This document shows, in pieces, positions 38,201-47,417 of a stretch of DNA of 64,000 nucleotides. The notes under the pieces were generated by a model. That model saw only the letters and a program-made list of their open reading frames with translations, was not told the DNA's origin and ran no database searches. This DNA comes from an uncultured Clostridium sp. GTDB lineage: Bacteria > Bacillota > Clostridia > TANB77 > CAG-508. The stretch lies in assembly GCA_946497695.1 (NCBI GenBank), contig CAMMLJ010000005.1:1-64000 (forward strand), given 5' to 3'. A program made the translations under genes and the position numbers. Position 1 is the stretch's first letter, and every line of letters starts with the position of its first letter.

Positions 38201-39964
38201 TCCAACTTCTGTAATTTTTTCTGTTCTGAATGAAAAACCTGTTGTTTCTAAGTCTAATACACAATAAGTTGTATCTATACTTTGTCCTTTAGAAAAAGAA
38301 ACTGGAGATACCTTGTCTGGTGCAAGATATGCTTCTACACCATAAATTATTTTTATATCATGATTATCAAAACCTAATAATTTATGTGCTTCTGGGAATG
38401 CTTGTACAACACCATGATCTGTTATTGCAATAGATTTCATTCCCCACTTCATAGCTCTCTTTATTAAGTCAGTTGCAGATGTTATTCCATCCATTTGACT
38501 CATCTTTGTATGCATATGAAGTTCTACTCTCTTTTCTTCTGCATTATCCATTCTTTCTTCTTTTTTAGGTGGCTCTATTTCTATAATCGTATATGCCATA
38601 ACAGTAAGTTCATGAGAGAAAGAATCCATTTGTGCAGTTCCTGCTATTTTTATTGCTTTAGCACTTTTTATTCTTCCCATAATTTTCTTAGCATTTTTCT
38701 TATCTAAAAATGCTTTACATGTTAATGTACTTGTTCCATCATACAAATCAAAACTATATAAAACTCTACCAGATTTTAATTCTCTATCTTCAGAATTTAT
38801 TACTTCTCCCTCTAATGATACTTTTTTATCATCTACACCTAAATTTTTAATTTTTACAAGAGGTTCATTAATAGTTAAAGAAGTTCCCATTATTAGTGGT
38901 GAACTATTATCTTCTTCTGGTAATTCTGGTACTTCTGCATCTGTTTCTATTACTGAATTTGCAATTATATTAACATCTCCAGCATATGTGTCTAATCCTG
39001 CTTTTCCTATAATTTTTATAGCTTTTACTTTCTCTAGTTTTTCTAAGATACCATCTGCTTCTTCCATAGTTGTAAATGATTTACATGTCATTATACCTGT
39101 ACCATCATACACATCCATTATTATTATTTTCTTTCCAGATTTAGTATCTCTTGAATCTAATTCTACAATTCTTCCTTCTATCGTTACTTTACCAGTGTTT
39201 GCATTTATATCTTTTATTTTTACATGATTTTCTTTTGCTTTAGATGGTTTTCCAATAATGTAATCTAAATTATTATTTTCTATAACTGGTGGTGGCACCA
39301 TTTCGCCTAATTCCTCTGGAGGAATATCGCTATCAGAAGGTAATGGTACATAATAGTCTGGTGGTTCCTGCATTTTAGCATTTGCTTTTTCTTCCTCATG
39401 TTTTTTCATTTCTTCTATTCTATTTCTTATTAATGTCTCTTCTAATAGCCTATTATTTTCTTCTTGTCTTGCTAATTCTTCTTTACTTATCTGTTCCTCT
39501 AAGTTAATTTTATATTCTTTTCCTAATAAGTTCTTTATTGTTATTTCTACTTGTTTATCTGTCTTTCTGGTTCGTAAAAAGTCTGCACCTTTTATATGCA
39601 TCTTTACATTTATATTGTTATTTTCTACCTCTATTGTACTTTTCATAAGTAAAATAGGTTTCATTAGTGGATGTTTATGTGCCATATAACATATTATATT
39701 TTTCCACTCATCTTTTACATCAGGAATCTTTGTTCCGTCTTCATAATTAAATATCATTTCTATATCTTTTATTTGGAATCTCTCCATTAGATATTTTTCA
39801 AAATCCCACATATCTTTTATTTGAACAAATTTATCTGTATTTAAAATGATAGTTAATTTATTAGTTTTTTTGTTTATCCCTATTTTACTTATATAACATT
39901 CTTGCATTTGCGAATTATTTTTATAGTCACTAAATATTTCCTTTATTTTCTTTAAGTTTTCCAA
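35207..39964 (-). CDS. polC: DNA polymerase III alpha subunit, PolC type, with two OB folds
   Basis: The 1585-residue protein, longer than the usual PolC of about 1440, carries two tandem OB folds (about 248-340 and 370-463, with paired motifs VYDGTGIMTCKSF and LYDGTSTLTCKAF), a PHP domain starting ELHMHTKMSQMDGI (481), the DEDDh proofreading exonuclease (CVLDLETTGF near 568 to about 735), a Cys4 zinc motif (CPNCKYSDF ... DKDCPKCGTKL) and the polymerase core (GFNGDKEPDIDLNFSGEYQ). It is the main replicative polymerase. It ends the pyrH-frr-uppS-cdsA-rseP operon. Confidence 0.97.
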   Translation of the reverse strand: MENLKKIKEIFSDYKNNSQMQECYISKIGINKKTNKLTIILNTDKFVQIKDMWDFEKYLMERFQIKDIEMIFNYEDGTKIPDVKDEWKNIICYMAHKHPLMKPILLMKSTIEVENNNINVKMHIKGADFLRTRKTDKQVEITIKNLLGKEYKINLEEQISKEELARQEENNRLLEETLIRNRIEEMKKHEEEKANAKMQEPPDYYVPLPSDSDIPPEELGEMVPPPVIENNNLDYIIGKPSKAKENHVKIKDINANTGKVTIEGRIVELDSRDTKSGKKIIIMDVYDGTGIMTCKSFTTMEEADGILEKLEKVKAIKIIGKAGLDTYAGDVNIIANSVIETDAEVPELPEEDNSSPLIMGTSLTINEPLVKIKNLGVDDKKVSLEGEVINSEDRELKSGRVLYSFDLYDGTSTLTCKAFLDKKNAKKIMGRIKSAKAIKIAGTAQMDSFSHELTVMAYTIIEIEPPKKEERMDNAEEKRVELHMHTKMSQMDGITSATDLIKRAMKWGMKSIAITDHGVVQAFPEAHKLLGFDNHDIKIIYGVEAYLAPDKVSPVSFSKGQSIDTTYCVLDLETTGFSFRTEKITEVGIMKVKNGEVIDEFSCFVNPEKPIPQRVVEVTNITDDMVKDAETIDKVMPKILEFVGDSVLVAHNADFDIGFLKYNANELGLSLENTYLDTLRLAKDLFPDYKKYKLGKIAENLGIKVEVAHRALDDVDTTVKVLNVMLKMLKDKGCETLDDITKKVSGDADYKKLPTYHAIILATNYVGLKNLYKLISISHLDYFYKKPRILKSVYKKYSEGLILGSACEAGELYQAIEMGKTDEEIEDIAKDYDYLEIQPLGNNDFLIRNGTVADEEGLKNINRKIVEIGEKLNKLVVATCDVHFMDPSDEIYRRMLQAGQGYDDADDQAPLYLRTTEEMLKEFEYLGEEKAYEVVVTNTNKVADMCDWISPISPEKCPPHIPGCETTIKEIAYSKAHELYGDPLPAIVEERLDKELTSIIKNGFSVMYIIAQKLVWKSNEDGYIVGSRGSVGSSFVANMTGITEVNSLPPHYRCPNCKYSDFTDYGYENGFDLPDKDCPKCGTKLVKDGMDIPFETFLGFNGDKEPDIDLNFSGEYQAKAHRYTEVIFGKGTTFKAGTVGTVADKTAFGYVKKYYEERNIPVANAEVARISQGCTGIKRTTGQHPGGIIVVPKGREIYEFTPVQHPADDPNSDIITTHFDYHSIDQNLLKLDILGHDDPTMIRMLFDITGVDPTKVPLDDKETMSIFSSTKALGVTPEQIHSEVGSYGIPEFGTKFVRGMLVDTKPKRFDELIRISGLSHGTDVWLGNAQSLIDAGTVTLSEAICCRDDIMIYLIKKGLPPNDAFKIMESVRKGKVAKGKEPKWDQYKELMKEHDVPEWYIKSCEKIKYMFPKAHAAAYVTNAFRIAWFKVHEPKAYYTAYFTIRADEFDSDIMCHGKEKVLNKMKEIDLAGNNATTKDKNMYAILELVLEMYERGINFLPIDLYKSHSTKFIAEEDGIRPPLNSIPGLGTVAAESIVKAREEEPFMCIDDIRMRAKAGSSVIELLKTAGCLKGMPESNQMSLFA

Positions 39965-39975
39965 TTTAGCATCTC

Positions 39976-40470
39976 CTATTTGTTATCAGTCGTTTTTTCT
40001 CCGATTACTTTTAGTATTTTCTCATATACTACTTTTACATCTTTTACTCCGTTTATAAAAATTATTTTTTGAGTTAATTTTTTATTATTTGTATATATCA
40101 TTATCGTTCCTAATTTAAAAACTGTTTGTAAAAATGTTTGTCCATATTTTATCTGTGTAAATTCTGTATATTTTACTTCTTTTTCGTTATCATCTTTAAT
40201 TTTATTGTTATATATTAATTTATCATTGTAAAATTTATAATAGCTATTTCTATATTTTATCTTATTATAAACAGCATTTATTATTAAATATACAATGTAT
40301 ACAACTAATATTGCTACACCATACCCTATTAGTTGGTTTTCAGCAATTAATACTGCTAAAATTAAAATAATAATTAATAAAGTTGTTACATGATTATATA
40401 AAAAGCTAAATAATACATTATATTTTGGTTTTATTGTTAGTTTTGCTTCTTCTTTTTTATCCATTTCCAT
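39976..40470 (-). CDS. Small membrane protein with PH-like domain
   Basis: The 164-residue protein has two membrane helices (about 25-45 and 48-68) followed by a cytosolic domain (KIKYRNSYYKFYNDKLIYNNKI ... IKYGQTFLQTVFKLGTIMIYT) whose strand pattern resembles bacterial PH domains (YdbS/YdbT type). It sits between rseP and polC in the operon, eight bases after rseP. Function is unknown; a membrane-associated structural role is only inference. Confidence 0.6.
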   Translation of the reverse strand: MEMDKKEEAKLTIKPKYNVLFSFLYNHVTTLLIIILILAVLIAENQLIGYGVAILVVYIVYLIINAVYNKIKYRNSYYKFYNDKLIYNNKIKDDNEKEVKYTEFTQIKYGQTFLQTVFKLGTIMIYTNNKKLTQKIIFINGVKDVKVVYEKILKVIGEKTTDNK

Positions 40471-40478
40471 ACCTCTTT

Positions 40479-41747
40479 TTAAAAAATTCTTAAAATATCT
40501 TTATATGATATAAATATTGATAATGATATTAAAATTACAAATCCTATCATTTGAATTCCAATTTCTAGCTCTTCTTTCATTGGCTTTCTTCTTATAGCTT
40601 CTATTAATAATATTAATAATTTTCCACCATCCAATGCTGGTATTGGCAATAAATTTGTCACTCCTAGTGAAATAGAAATTATTGCAAGCATATATATAAA
40701 ATCTACAAATCCAGTGGTTTGTGATACCACACTAGAAATTCCAACAGGTCCCATCATTTGGTCTATTCCAACTTTACCAGTAAATAACATTTTTAAATTT
40801 TCCACTATTGATCCTAAAAAATCACCTGTTTTGAAAAATGCATAATAAATATTATTTGCAAAATTATTTTCTGCCATTTTAAAATTTATTCCTAAATAAT
40901 ATGTTGGAATTAAATCTAATTGTAAGTTTACGTTAAGTATTTCGCCATTTCTTTCTACTTCCACTTCTGCAGTATTGCTTTCACAAGTTTGTATTGCTTC
41001 TATCAATTTGTCCGCACTTTCTCTTACATCTACGCCATTAAATTTTGTGATTACATCATTGGTTTGTATTCCTGCTTTAGCTGCTGCACTACCTTCATCT
41101 ATCTGCACTACTTGTGTTGCATTTTTGCCATTATTAGTACTAGCCACATATATACCTGTACTTTTAGTTTGTTTTTCTGTCGGAGTTAATTTTACTTCTT
41201 TTTCTTCGTTATTTCTTTCTATTTGTATTGTTAGTTCTTCTCCATTTGAATTTTGAAGTATATCGTCTATATCTGTTTTAGTCTTTATATTTATACCATT
41301 AATTTTTTCTATTTTATCTCCCTCATATATTCCCGCTTGCTCTGCTGCAAAATCAGGCATTGTGGAATCTACAAATGTAGATACATTATTACCAATTGAT
41401 GCCATTATTATAAAATATACTAATATACCAAAAACAATATTTACTGTTGCACCTGCTGCAACAATAGCCATTCTTTTTGGTATACTAGCATTATTAAAAG
41501 CACGCTCATCTTCAGATTTAGTGTCTTCACCCTCTAATCTTACAAATCCTCCTAATGGGATTAATCTTAATTCATATTTCGTTTCTTTTCTTTGCTTGTT
41601 CCAAATCTTTGGACCAAACCCTATTGCAAATTCGTGTACTTTTACTTTAAATAATTTTGCTATAAAGAAATGTCCAGCTTCATGAATTAGTATTAGAAAT
41701 CCCAATAAGAAAATTATTTTTATAGCATTTATTATAAAACCTAACAA
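40479..41747 (-). CDS. rseP: RIP metalloprotease RseP (site-2 protease)
   Basis: The 422-residue protein has the zinc motif HEAGH (22-26) in the first membrane helix, two periplasmic-type PDZ domains (about 125-195 and 200-270), and the C-terminal NLLPIPALDGGKL with the third metal ligand. It cleaves membrane-bound anti-sigma factors and signal peptides inside the membrane. It follows cdsA by 16 bases, as in many Firmicutes. No dxr lies between them, unlike in some relatives. Confidence 0.95.
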   Translation of the reverse strand: MLGFIINAIKIIFLLGFLILIHEAGHFFIAKLFKVKVHEFAIGFGPKIWNKQRKETKYELRLIPLGGFVRLEGEDTKSEDERAFNNASIPKRMAIVAAGATVNIVFGILVYFIIMASIGNNVSTFVDSTMPDFAAEQAGIYEGDKIEKINGINIKTKTDIDDILQNSNGEELTIQIERNNEEKEVKLTPTEKQTKSTGIYVASTNNGKNATQVVQIDEGSAAAKAGIQTNDVITKFNGVDVRESADKLIEAIQTCESNTAEVEVERNGEILNVNLQLDLIPTYYLGINFKMAENNFANNIYYAFFKTGDFLGSIVENLKMLFTGKVGIDQMMGPVGISSVVSQTTGFVDFIYMLAIISISLGVTNLLPIPALDGGKLLILLIEAIRRKPMKEELEIGIQMIGFVILISLSIFISYKDILRIF

Positions 41748-41763
41748 AGAGCAACCTCCTATT

Positions 41764-42573
41764 TTAAATTAGTACTAATAAAAAATATGCAAATGGAGCT
41801 ATAAATATTATACTATCTATTCTATCTAACATTCCTCCATGTCCTGGGATTAAATGTCCATAATCTTTTATTCCTGTATATCTTTTTATTGAAGATGCTG
41901 CAAAATCTCCCATTTGACTTAATAAACTTAAAATTAATCCTATTACAGTTATTAATATATAATTAATATTCATTCCACATAAATTATTTATTATTACAGT
42001 ATATATTAATATCATTATAATTGCGCCTAATGTTCCACCAACGCAACCTTCTATTGTTTTATTAGGACTAATTTTACTAAATTTATGTTTTCCTATTAAT
42101 TTACCACAAACATATGCAAAAATGTCTGTTCCCCATGATGCAAACATTGCATACCATATTAAAAATACACCATTTTCATCTGCTCTAATAATTGGCATAA
42201 ACATTAAAAATATTACTATATAACATATTCCAAATAGTGTTACTGCTGCATCTATTACTGTTGTTTTCATTTTTGTTATTAAAATTTGTGCGAAACTTAG
42301 TAAAATTGCTATTGGTGCTACAGATCCAATTATTAAAATTAAATATTCCTTTGGAAATACATGTATTAAAGCAATTGTTACACATGCTAAATAACCAAGC
42401 CATGTTAAAGGATTTGCTTTATTACTAACTTTAAAAGCATGCGCATATTCATGAAAACTTAAAGCTGCAATAATTGCAAAAGCAATATCAATCACTATTT
42501 GATTTCCAAAAATAAGAATTAATGCTACTATGGGAAAACCTATTATCCCTGAAATTACTCTTTTTATACTCAT
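41764..42573 (-). CDS. cdsA: Phosphatidate cytidylyltransferase
   Basis: The 269-residue protein has about eight membrane helices and ends with the CdsA signature SSIKRYTGIKDYGHLIPGHGGMLDRIDS. It makes CDP-diacylglycerol from phosphatidic acid (supplied in part by PlsC at 4.8 kb) and CTP. Its start overlaps the uppS stop by one base. Confidence 0.95.
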   Translation of the reverse strand: MSIKRVISGIIGFPIVALILIFGNQIVIDIAFAIIAALSFHEYAHAFKVSNKANPLTWLGYLACVTIALIHVFPKEYLILIIGSVAPIAILLSFAQILITKMKTTVIDAAVTLFGICYIVIFLMFMPIIRADENGVFLIWYAMFASWGTDIFAYVCGKLIGKHKFSKISPNKTIEGCVGGTLGAIIMILIYTVIINNLCGMNINYILITVIGLILSLLSQMGDFAASSIKRYTGIKDYGHLIPGHGGMLDRIDSIIFIAPFAYFLLVLI

Positions 42574-43286
42574 TATTTTCCTCCAAATTTTCTATTTCTC
42601 TTTTGAAATTCTAAAATTGCATTATCAATGTCTTCTTCTGTAAAATCTGGCCATAATTTATCTAGAAATAGAAATTCTGAATATACAATTTGCCAAGGTA
42701 AGAAATTGCTTGTACGCAATTCTCCACTTGTTCTAATAACTAAATCTGGATCTGGTTCTCCTCTAGTGTATAAATTAGCTGAAATAGTTTCCTCTGTAAT
42801 ATTATCTACGTCTAATTCACCATTTTTTACTTGTTCTGCTATTTTCTTAACTGCTGTCATAATTTCATTTCTTCCACCATAATTTAATGCAATATTAAAT
42901 GTTACTCCTGTATTATCTTTAGTTCTCTCTTCGCATTTTCTTATACTCTTTTGCATTGCTTCTGAAAGAACTGATATTTCTCCTAATACTTTAACTTTTA
43001 TATTCTCTGTATCTGCCCTTTTACTATAGTCATCTAAATAATTTTGAAGAAGTAGCATAAGAGCACTTACTTCCTCTTCTGCTCTTTTCCAATTTTCTGT
43101 TGAAAAAGCATATACAGTGATATATCCTAATCCTATTTTATTAGCATATCTAACAATTTTTTCTAATGTTTTTGCACCTTCCTTATGTCCTAACTTTGCA
43201 GGAAGTCCTCTTTGTTTTGCCCACCTTCTATTTCCATCCATAATTATTGCAATATGCTTTGGAAAATTTTCTTTTTCAAATTCCAT
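42573..43286 (-). CDS. uppS: Isoprenyl (undecaprenyl) diphosphate synthase
   Basis: The 237-residue cis-prenyltransferase has the catalytic Asp17 in HIAIIMDGNRRWAKQRG, the middle YAFSTENWKR and the C-terminal EPDLVIRTSGELRTSNFLPWQIVYSEFLF. It makes the lipid carrier for peptidoglycan from isoprenoid units of the Dxs route. It overlaps cdsA and follows frr by 12 bases. Confidence 0.96.
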   Translation of the reverse strand: MEFEKENFPKHIAIIMDGNRRWAKQRGLPAKLGHKEGAKTLEKIVRYANKIGLGYITVYAFSTENWKRAEEEVSALMLLLQNYLDDYSKRADTENIKVKVLGEISVLSEAMQKSIRKCEERTKDNTGVTFNIALNYGGRNEIMTAVKKIAEQVKNGELDVDNITEETISANLYTRGEPDPDLVIRTSGELRTSNFLPWQIVYSEFLFLDKLWPDFTEEDIDNAILEFQKRNRKFGGK

Positions 43287-43298
43287 ATTAAACTCCTT

Positions 43299-43847
43299 TT
43301 AAACTGTCATTATTTCTTTTTCTTTTCCCTCTGTTAATTTATCAATTTCATCAATATTTTTATCTGTTATTTTTTGGATGTTATCTTCTGCCATTTTTAA
43401 TTCGTCTTCTGTTATTTCAGAATTTTTTTGCATAGCTTTAAACTCATCTATTCCATCTCTTCTTATAGAACGTATTGCAATTTTAGCATCTTCACCCATT
43501 TTCTTAACTTCTTTTACTAATTCTTTTCTTCTTTCTTCATTTAATTCTGGGAAGTTTAATCTAATTAATTTTCCATCATTATTTGGATTAATTCCTATAT
43601 CTGATGTTAATATTGCTTTTTCAATTTCTTTTAACACACTAGCATCCCATGGTTGAATTACTATTAATCTTGCTTCTGGTACAGATATTCCTGCTATTTG
43701 ATTTATAGGTGTTGGTGTACCATAATAATCTATTTTTATTTTATTTAAAACTGCTGGATTGGCTCTTCCAGCTCTTATTTCTGATAAATTTTCCTTATAC
43801 ACACTTATTGTTTTACTCATTTTTTCTTCTATTTTACTATAATCCAT
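43299..43847 (-). CDS. frr: Ribosome recycling factor
   Basis: The 182-residue protein has [36 protein letters not shown] and [48 protein letters not shown], classic RRF. It splits post-termination ribosomes with EF-G. It follows pyrH by 17 bases in the expected order. Confidence 0.97.
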   Translation of the reverse strand: MDYSKIEEKMSKTISVYKENLSEIRAGRANPAVLNKIKIDYYGTPTPINQIAGISVPEARLIVIQPWDASVLKEIEKAILTSDIGINPNNDGKLIRLNFPELNEERRKELVKEVKKMGEDAKIAIRSIRRDGIDEFKAMQKNSEITEDELKMAEDNIQKITDKNIDEIDKLTEGKEKEIMTV

Positions 43848-43864
43848 TTTAATCTCTCCTTCTT

Positions 43865-44575
43865 TTATTTTACTATTGTTCCTATTTTTTCTCCCTTTGC
43901 AGCTTTTACAATATTGTTTGGATCATCTATTCCAAAAACTACTAATGGTATATTATTATCCCTACATAAAGAAGTTGCTGTAGAGTCCATTACTTTTAAA
44001 TCTTTATTTAAAATATCTAAATATGTTATTTCATCATATTTTACTGCACTTTTATCTATTTCTGGATCTGCAGAATATACAGCATCTATTGACTTTCCAA
44101 GTAAAATTACATCTGCATCTATTTCTGCTGCTCTTAACGCTGCTGCTGTATCTGTTGTAAAATATGGATTACCTGTACCACAAGCAAATATTACAATTCT
44201 TCCTCTTTCTAAATGTTTAATTGCTTTTCTTTTTATATATGGTTCTGCAATTTCCCTCATTTCTATGGCTGTTTGCACTCTTGTATATACACCTCTTGCT
44301 TCTAAGGCATCTTGAAGTGCTAAGCCATTCATTGCAGTTGCTAGCATTCCCATATAATCTGCTGTAGTTCTTTCCATTTCGTGACCATATCTACCTCTCC
44401 AGAAGTTTCCTCCTCCAACTACTACTGCAACTTGTATTCCTAAATTAGAAACTTCCTTTATTGCATCACATAAATTTCCTACTACTTTTGCATCTATCCC
44501 TGTTTTCTTTTCGCCTGCAAGTACTTCTCCACTTAGTTTTAATAGTACTCTTTTGTAGGGTTTATTACTTTCCAA
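43865..44575 (-). CDS. pyrH: Uridylate kinase
   Basis: Starting at TTG 44575 the protein begins [20 protein letters not shown], matching the usual PyrH start, with AAGGAGAG nine bases upstream; an ATG at 44614 lacks a good ribosome binding site. It contains [33 protein letters not shown] and [25 protein letters not shown] elements. It phosphorylates UMP to UDP. It heads the frr-uppS-cdsA-rseP-polC transcript. Confidence 0.95.
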   Translation of the reverse strand: MESNKPYKRVLLKLSGEVLAGEKKTGIDAKVVGNLCDAIKEVSNLGIQVAVVVGGGNFWRGRYGHEMERTTADYMGMLATAMNGLALQDALEARGVYTRVQTAIEMREIAEPYIKRKAIKHLERGRIVIFACGTGNPYFTTDTAAALRAAEIDADVILLGKSIDAVYSADPEIDKSAVKYDEITYLDILNKDLKVMDSTATSLCRDNNIPLVVFGIDDPNNIVKAAKGEKIGTIVK

Positions 44576-44833
44576 ATTTATACACTCTCCTTGCTTATTT
44601 AATTGACATGCCAATTTCTTTTTGGCAATTATTTTAGCAAGCTTATTCTATCATATAATTTTATGAATTTGTATAATTTTTTAATATTTTCTTAATTTTA
44701 TTATTAATAAATATTATATGCTTGTAGAAAAATGTAAAATTGTGTATTTTTCTGTAACTGACTAAGTGGTTACTATATCTTGCTTATTTTGTTTAATTGT
44801 AATATCATTACATATATAAATTTGGAGGTATAT

Positions 44834-46570
44834 ATGGGAAAGAAAAGTTTAGCTGAAAAATTAAAGAAAAAATATCATAAAGCTCTTGAAGTTACAGATT
44901 TAAAAGATTTATTATATAAGTCTGCTACTAGATATACAAGAAGAGCCGCTTTTAAATTAAAAGATAAAATTGGAAACATTTATAAAGTAACATACGAAAA
45001 ATTTAAGAAAGATGTTATGGCTTTAGGAACTGCTTTAATTAATCTTGGGTTAAAAGATGAATATATAGCTGTTACTGGTAAAAACAGTTATAATTGGGCA
45101 GTATCATATTTAGCTGCTACAATTGTTGGAATTGTTGTTCCAATTGATAAAGAATTGAAATCTGAAGAGATAATAAACTTCTTAAATGTATCTTCTTCTA
45201 AAGCAATACTTGGTGATGATAAATATATTACTGAATTAATTTCTAAAAAATCAGAAATAACTAATAAAAACACTTTGTTTATCAATTTTAATTCTGAAAA
45301 AGATACAAATACTTATATGTCTTATTCTTTACTTTTGGATGCAGGTTATAACCAATTAGAAGAAGGAAACAAAGATTTCGATAATATAAAAATAGATCCT
45401 GATGCAATGAAGATTCTTATTTTTACATCTGGAACTACTGGAAATGCAAAAGGTGTTTGTTTATCACATAAAAATATTGTATCTAATATAATGTCAACAT
45501 TTGGTATTGTAAAAGTAAAAAGAAGTGATCAAGTTCTTTCAATCTTGCCTTTACATCATACTTATGAATGTACTTTAGGATTTTTACTTGTAATTTATAG
45601 TGGTGGATGTATTAGTTATTGTGAGGGTCTTCGTCATATAACAAATAACATTCTAGAATTTAAACCAACAGTTATTTTATGTGTGCCTTTACTTTTAGAA
45701 AAAATGTATAAAAAAATAGAAGCTACTGTTAGAAAATCTTTACCAGAAAAATATGCTAACATAGAGGGTGACGTAATTGCCAACCTCCCTTTAATTATTA
45801 AAAAAATAGTTAAAACAAAGGTTAAAAATTCTCTTGGTGGTAGATTAAGAGCATTTATAGTTGGTGCTGCACCTTTAAGTCCAGATGTTATAACTTCATA
45901 TAAAAATTTGGATATAAAATCTATACAAGGTTATGGACTTACAGAATGTTCACCTTTAGTTGCTGGAAATAATGATTTTTATATAAAACCAGATGCTGTA
46001 GGGTTACCTATTCCAAACGTTTCATATAAAATTGATAAACCAGATAGTTCTGGTGTTGGAGAAATACTTGTAAAAGGTCCTAATGTAATGCTTGGTTATT
46101 ATGAAGATGAGGCTGGAACAGCCAAAGTATTAAAAGATGGCTGGTTCCATACTGGCGACTTAGGTAGAGTTGATGATGATGGCTGGCTATATATTACCGG
46201 AAGATTAAAAACTGTAATAGTTACTCAAAATGGAAAAAATATTTATCCTGAAGAAATTGAACATTATCTAAATGAAAACCCATTAATTTCTGAATCTTTA
46301 GTAACTGGCCTTCCTGATGATAAAGATGAAGAAGTATATGTTAATGCTCAAATTTTCCCAAATATTGATGCTATAAAAGAATATTTAAAGGTTTCTCTTC
46401 CTCAAAAAGAAGAAATCTTCGCTGTTATTAAAGATATCGTTTCTAGTGTTAATAAAAAATTACCAAATTATAAACATATAAAATCTTTTATTATTAAAGA
46501 TGAAGAATTTGAAAAGACTACTACTCAAAAGATTAAAAGATTTGGTAAAAATGTTGAAAATAATAAATAA
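44834..46570 (+). CDS. AMP-dependent acyl-CoA synthetase (long-chain fatty acid-CoA ligase family)
   Basis: From ATG 44834, with GGAGG upstream, the protein has 578 residues. It holds the AMP-binding P-loop FTSGTTGNAKGVCLSHKN, the GYGLTECSPLV motif, GWFHTGDLGRVDDDGWLYITGR and a C-terminal lysine in TTTQKIKRFGKN. It activates a carboxylic acid, likely a fatty acid, with ATP and CoA. It is transcribed alone, divergent from pyrH, with a terminator after the stop. Confidence 0.9.
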   Translation: MGKKSLAEKLKKKYHKALEVTDLKDLLYKSATRYTRRAAFKLKDKIGNIYKVTYEKFKKDVMALGTALINLGLKDEYIAVTGKNSYNWAVSYLAATIVGIVVPIDKELKSEEIINFLNVSSSKAILGDDKYITELISKKSEITNKNTLFINFNSEKDTNTYMSYSLLLDAGYNQLEEGNKDFDNIKIDPDAMKILIFTSGTTGNAKGVCLSHKNIVSNIMSTFGIVKVKRSDQVLSILPLHHTYECTLGFLLVIYSGGCISYCEGLRHITNNILEFKPTVILCVPLLLEKMYKKIEATVRKSLPEKYANIEGDVIANLPLIIKKIVKTKVKNSLGGRLRAFIVGAAPLSPDVITSYKNLDIKSIQGYGLTECSPLVAGNNDFYIKPDAVGLPIPNVSYKIDKPDSSGVGEILVKGPNVMLGYYEDEAGTAKVLKDGWFHTGDLGRVDDDGWLYITGRLKTVIVTQNGKNIYPEEIEHYLNENPLISESLVTGLPDDKDEEVYVNAQIFPNIDAIKEYLKVSLPQKEEIFAVIKDIVSSVNKKLPNYKHIKSFIIKDEEFEKTTTQKIKRFGKNVENNK

Positions 46571-46646
46571 ATATTTACAAATATTTATTATGATGATATT
46601 TTAGATATGTGTGTTAGACTATTTTTCATAATGACACACTCCTTTC

Positions 46647-46676
46647 AAAAGCCAACTGCTTAGCAGTTGGCTTTTT
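46647..46676. terminator. Bidirectional terminator after the acyl-CoA ligase
   Basis: AAAGCCAACTGC and GCAGTTGGCTTT form a perfect stem with a three-base loop followed by TTTTT. It can also receive readthrough from the convergent lepB gene. Confidence 0.92.
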
Positions 46677-46683
46677 CACTAAA

Positions 46684-46758
46684 AAAGGGATTTTAGGAAC
46701 GTCCCTAAATCCCCTGCTAGGAACATCCCCAAATCCCGAGGGAACACCCTGAATCTCT
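46684..46758. repeat. GGGATT/GTCCC palindromic repeat cluster
   Basis: AGGGATTTTAGG and CCCTAAATCCC form a hairpin around AACGT, followed by CCTGCTAGGAACATCCCC and GAGGGAACACCCTG. It shares the GGGA(C)/GTCCC theme with stretches at 32.6 and 34.4-34.6 kb. It lies downstream of lepB. Confidence 0.55.
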
Positions 46759-46760
46759 TT

Positions 46761-47390
46761 TTATTCAACTTTTCCAAATTTATCAAATGGCCAGAATCTA
46801 AAAAGAACTATACTTTCTATCTTGTCTTGTGGAATGCAACCAAATGCTCTACAATCATGACTTTCTTGTCTGTTATCTCCCATTGCAAACACAGTTCCTT
46901 CTGGTACTGTAAAATCTACTAATAATCCACCTTCAGCTTCTGTCCTCACACTAGAAGATAAATAATCCTCTTCTAATTCTTCCCCATTAACATATACTTT
47001 TCCATTTTGAATTTTAACATGTTCACCTGGTAAGGCAATTACTCTTTTAATATAACTTACTTTTCCTATTTCTAATACATTATGAACAAATTTATTAGCT
47101 GGTTCTTCATACCTTGCAGTTGGAGATTCTTCAAACTCTGCCTCTGTTAAATAATCTTCAGTTGGTGCCTCAAAAGTTATAATATCTCCTCTTTCTGGTA
47201 GTTTATGAGTTAAACGTATTGTTCTATTTAATATCAATCTTTGGCCTTCTATTAATGTTGGCTTCATAGAAACAGATTGAACTTGAGTTGGTGTCATTAT
47301 GTAATATCGTATCCATAGTCCTAAAACTACCGCTATAATAATGCATATTACCCACTCTAGAATATTTTTTAATTCTTCATTAATATTCAT
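46761..47390 (-). CDS. lepB: Signal peptidase I
   Basis: The 209-residue protein has one N-terminal membrane anchor (about 9-30), the catalytic serine at position 41 in VQSVSMKPTL and the catalytic lysine at 115 in YIKRVIALPGE, plus the C-terminal MGDNRQESHDCRAFG. It removes signal peptides outside the membrane. It follows dapL by 27 bases on the same strand. Confidence 0.95.
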   Translation of the reverse strand: MNINEELKNILEWVICIIIAVVLGLWIRYYIMTPTQVQSVSMKPTLIEGQRLILNRTIRLTHKLPERGDIITFEAPTEDYLTEAEFEESPTARYEEPANKFVHNVLEIGKVSYIKRVIALPGEHVKIQNGKVYVNGEELEEDYLSSSVRTEAEGGLLVDFTVPEGTVFAMGDNRQESHDCRAFGCIPQDKIESIVLFRFWPFDKFGKVE

Positions 47391-47417
47391 ATTTTAATAA
47401 TTGCCTCCTAGCTTATA

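Noticed and set aside
44615..44833. Structured regulatory RNA between pyrH and the acyl-CoA ligase
   Set aside because: There is only a short AGAAAAAT/ATTTTTCT inverted pair in very AT-rich sequence, which is expected by chance; no conserved riboswitch motif is visible.
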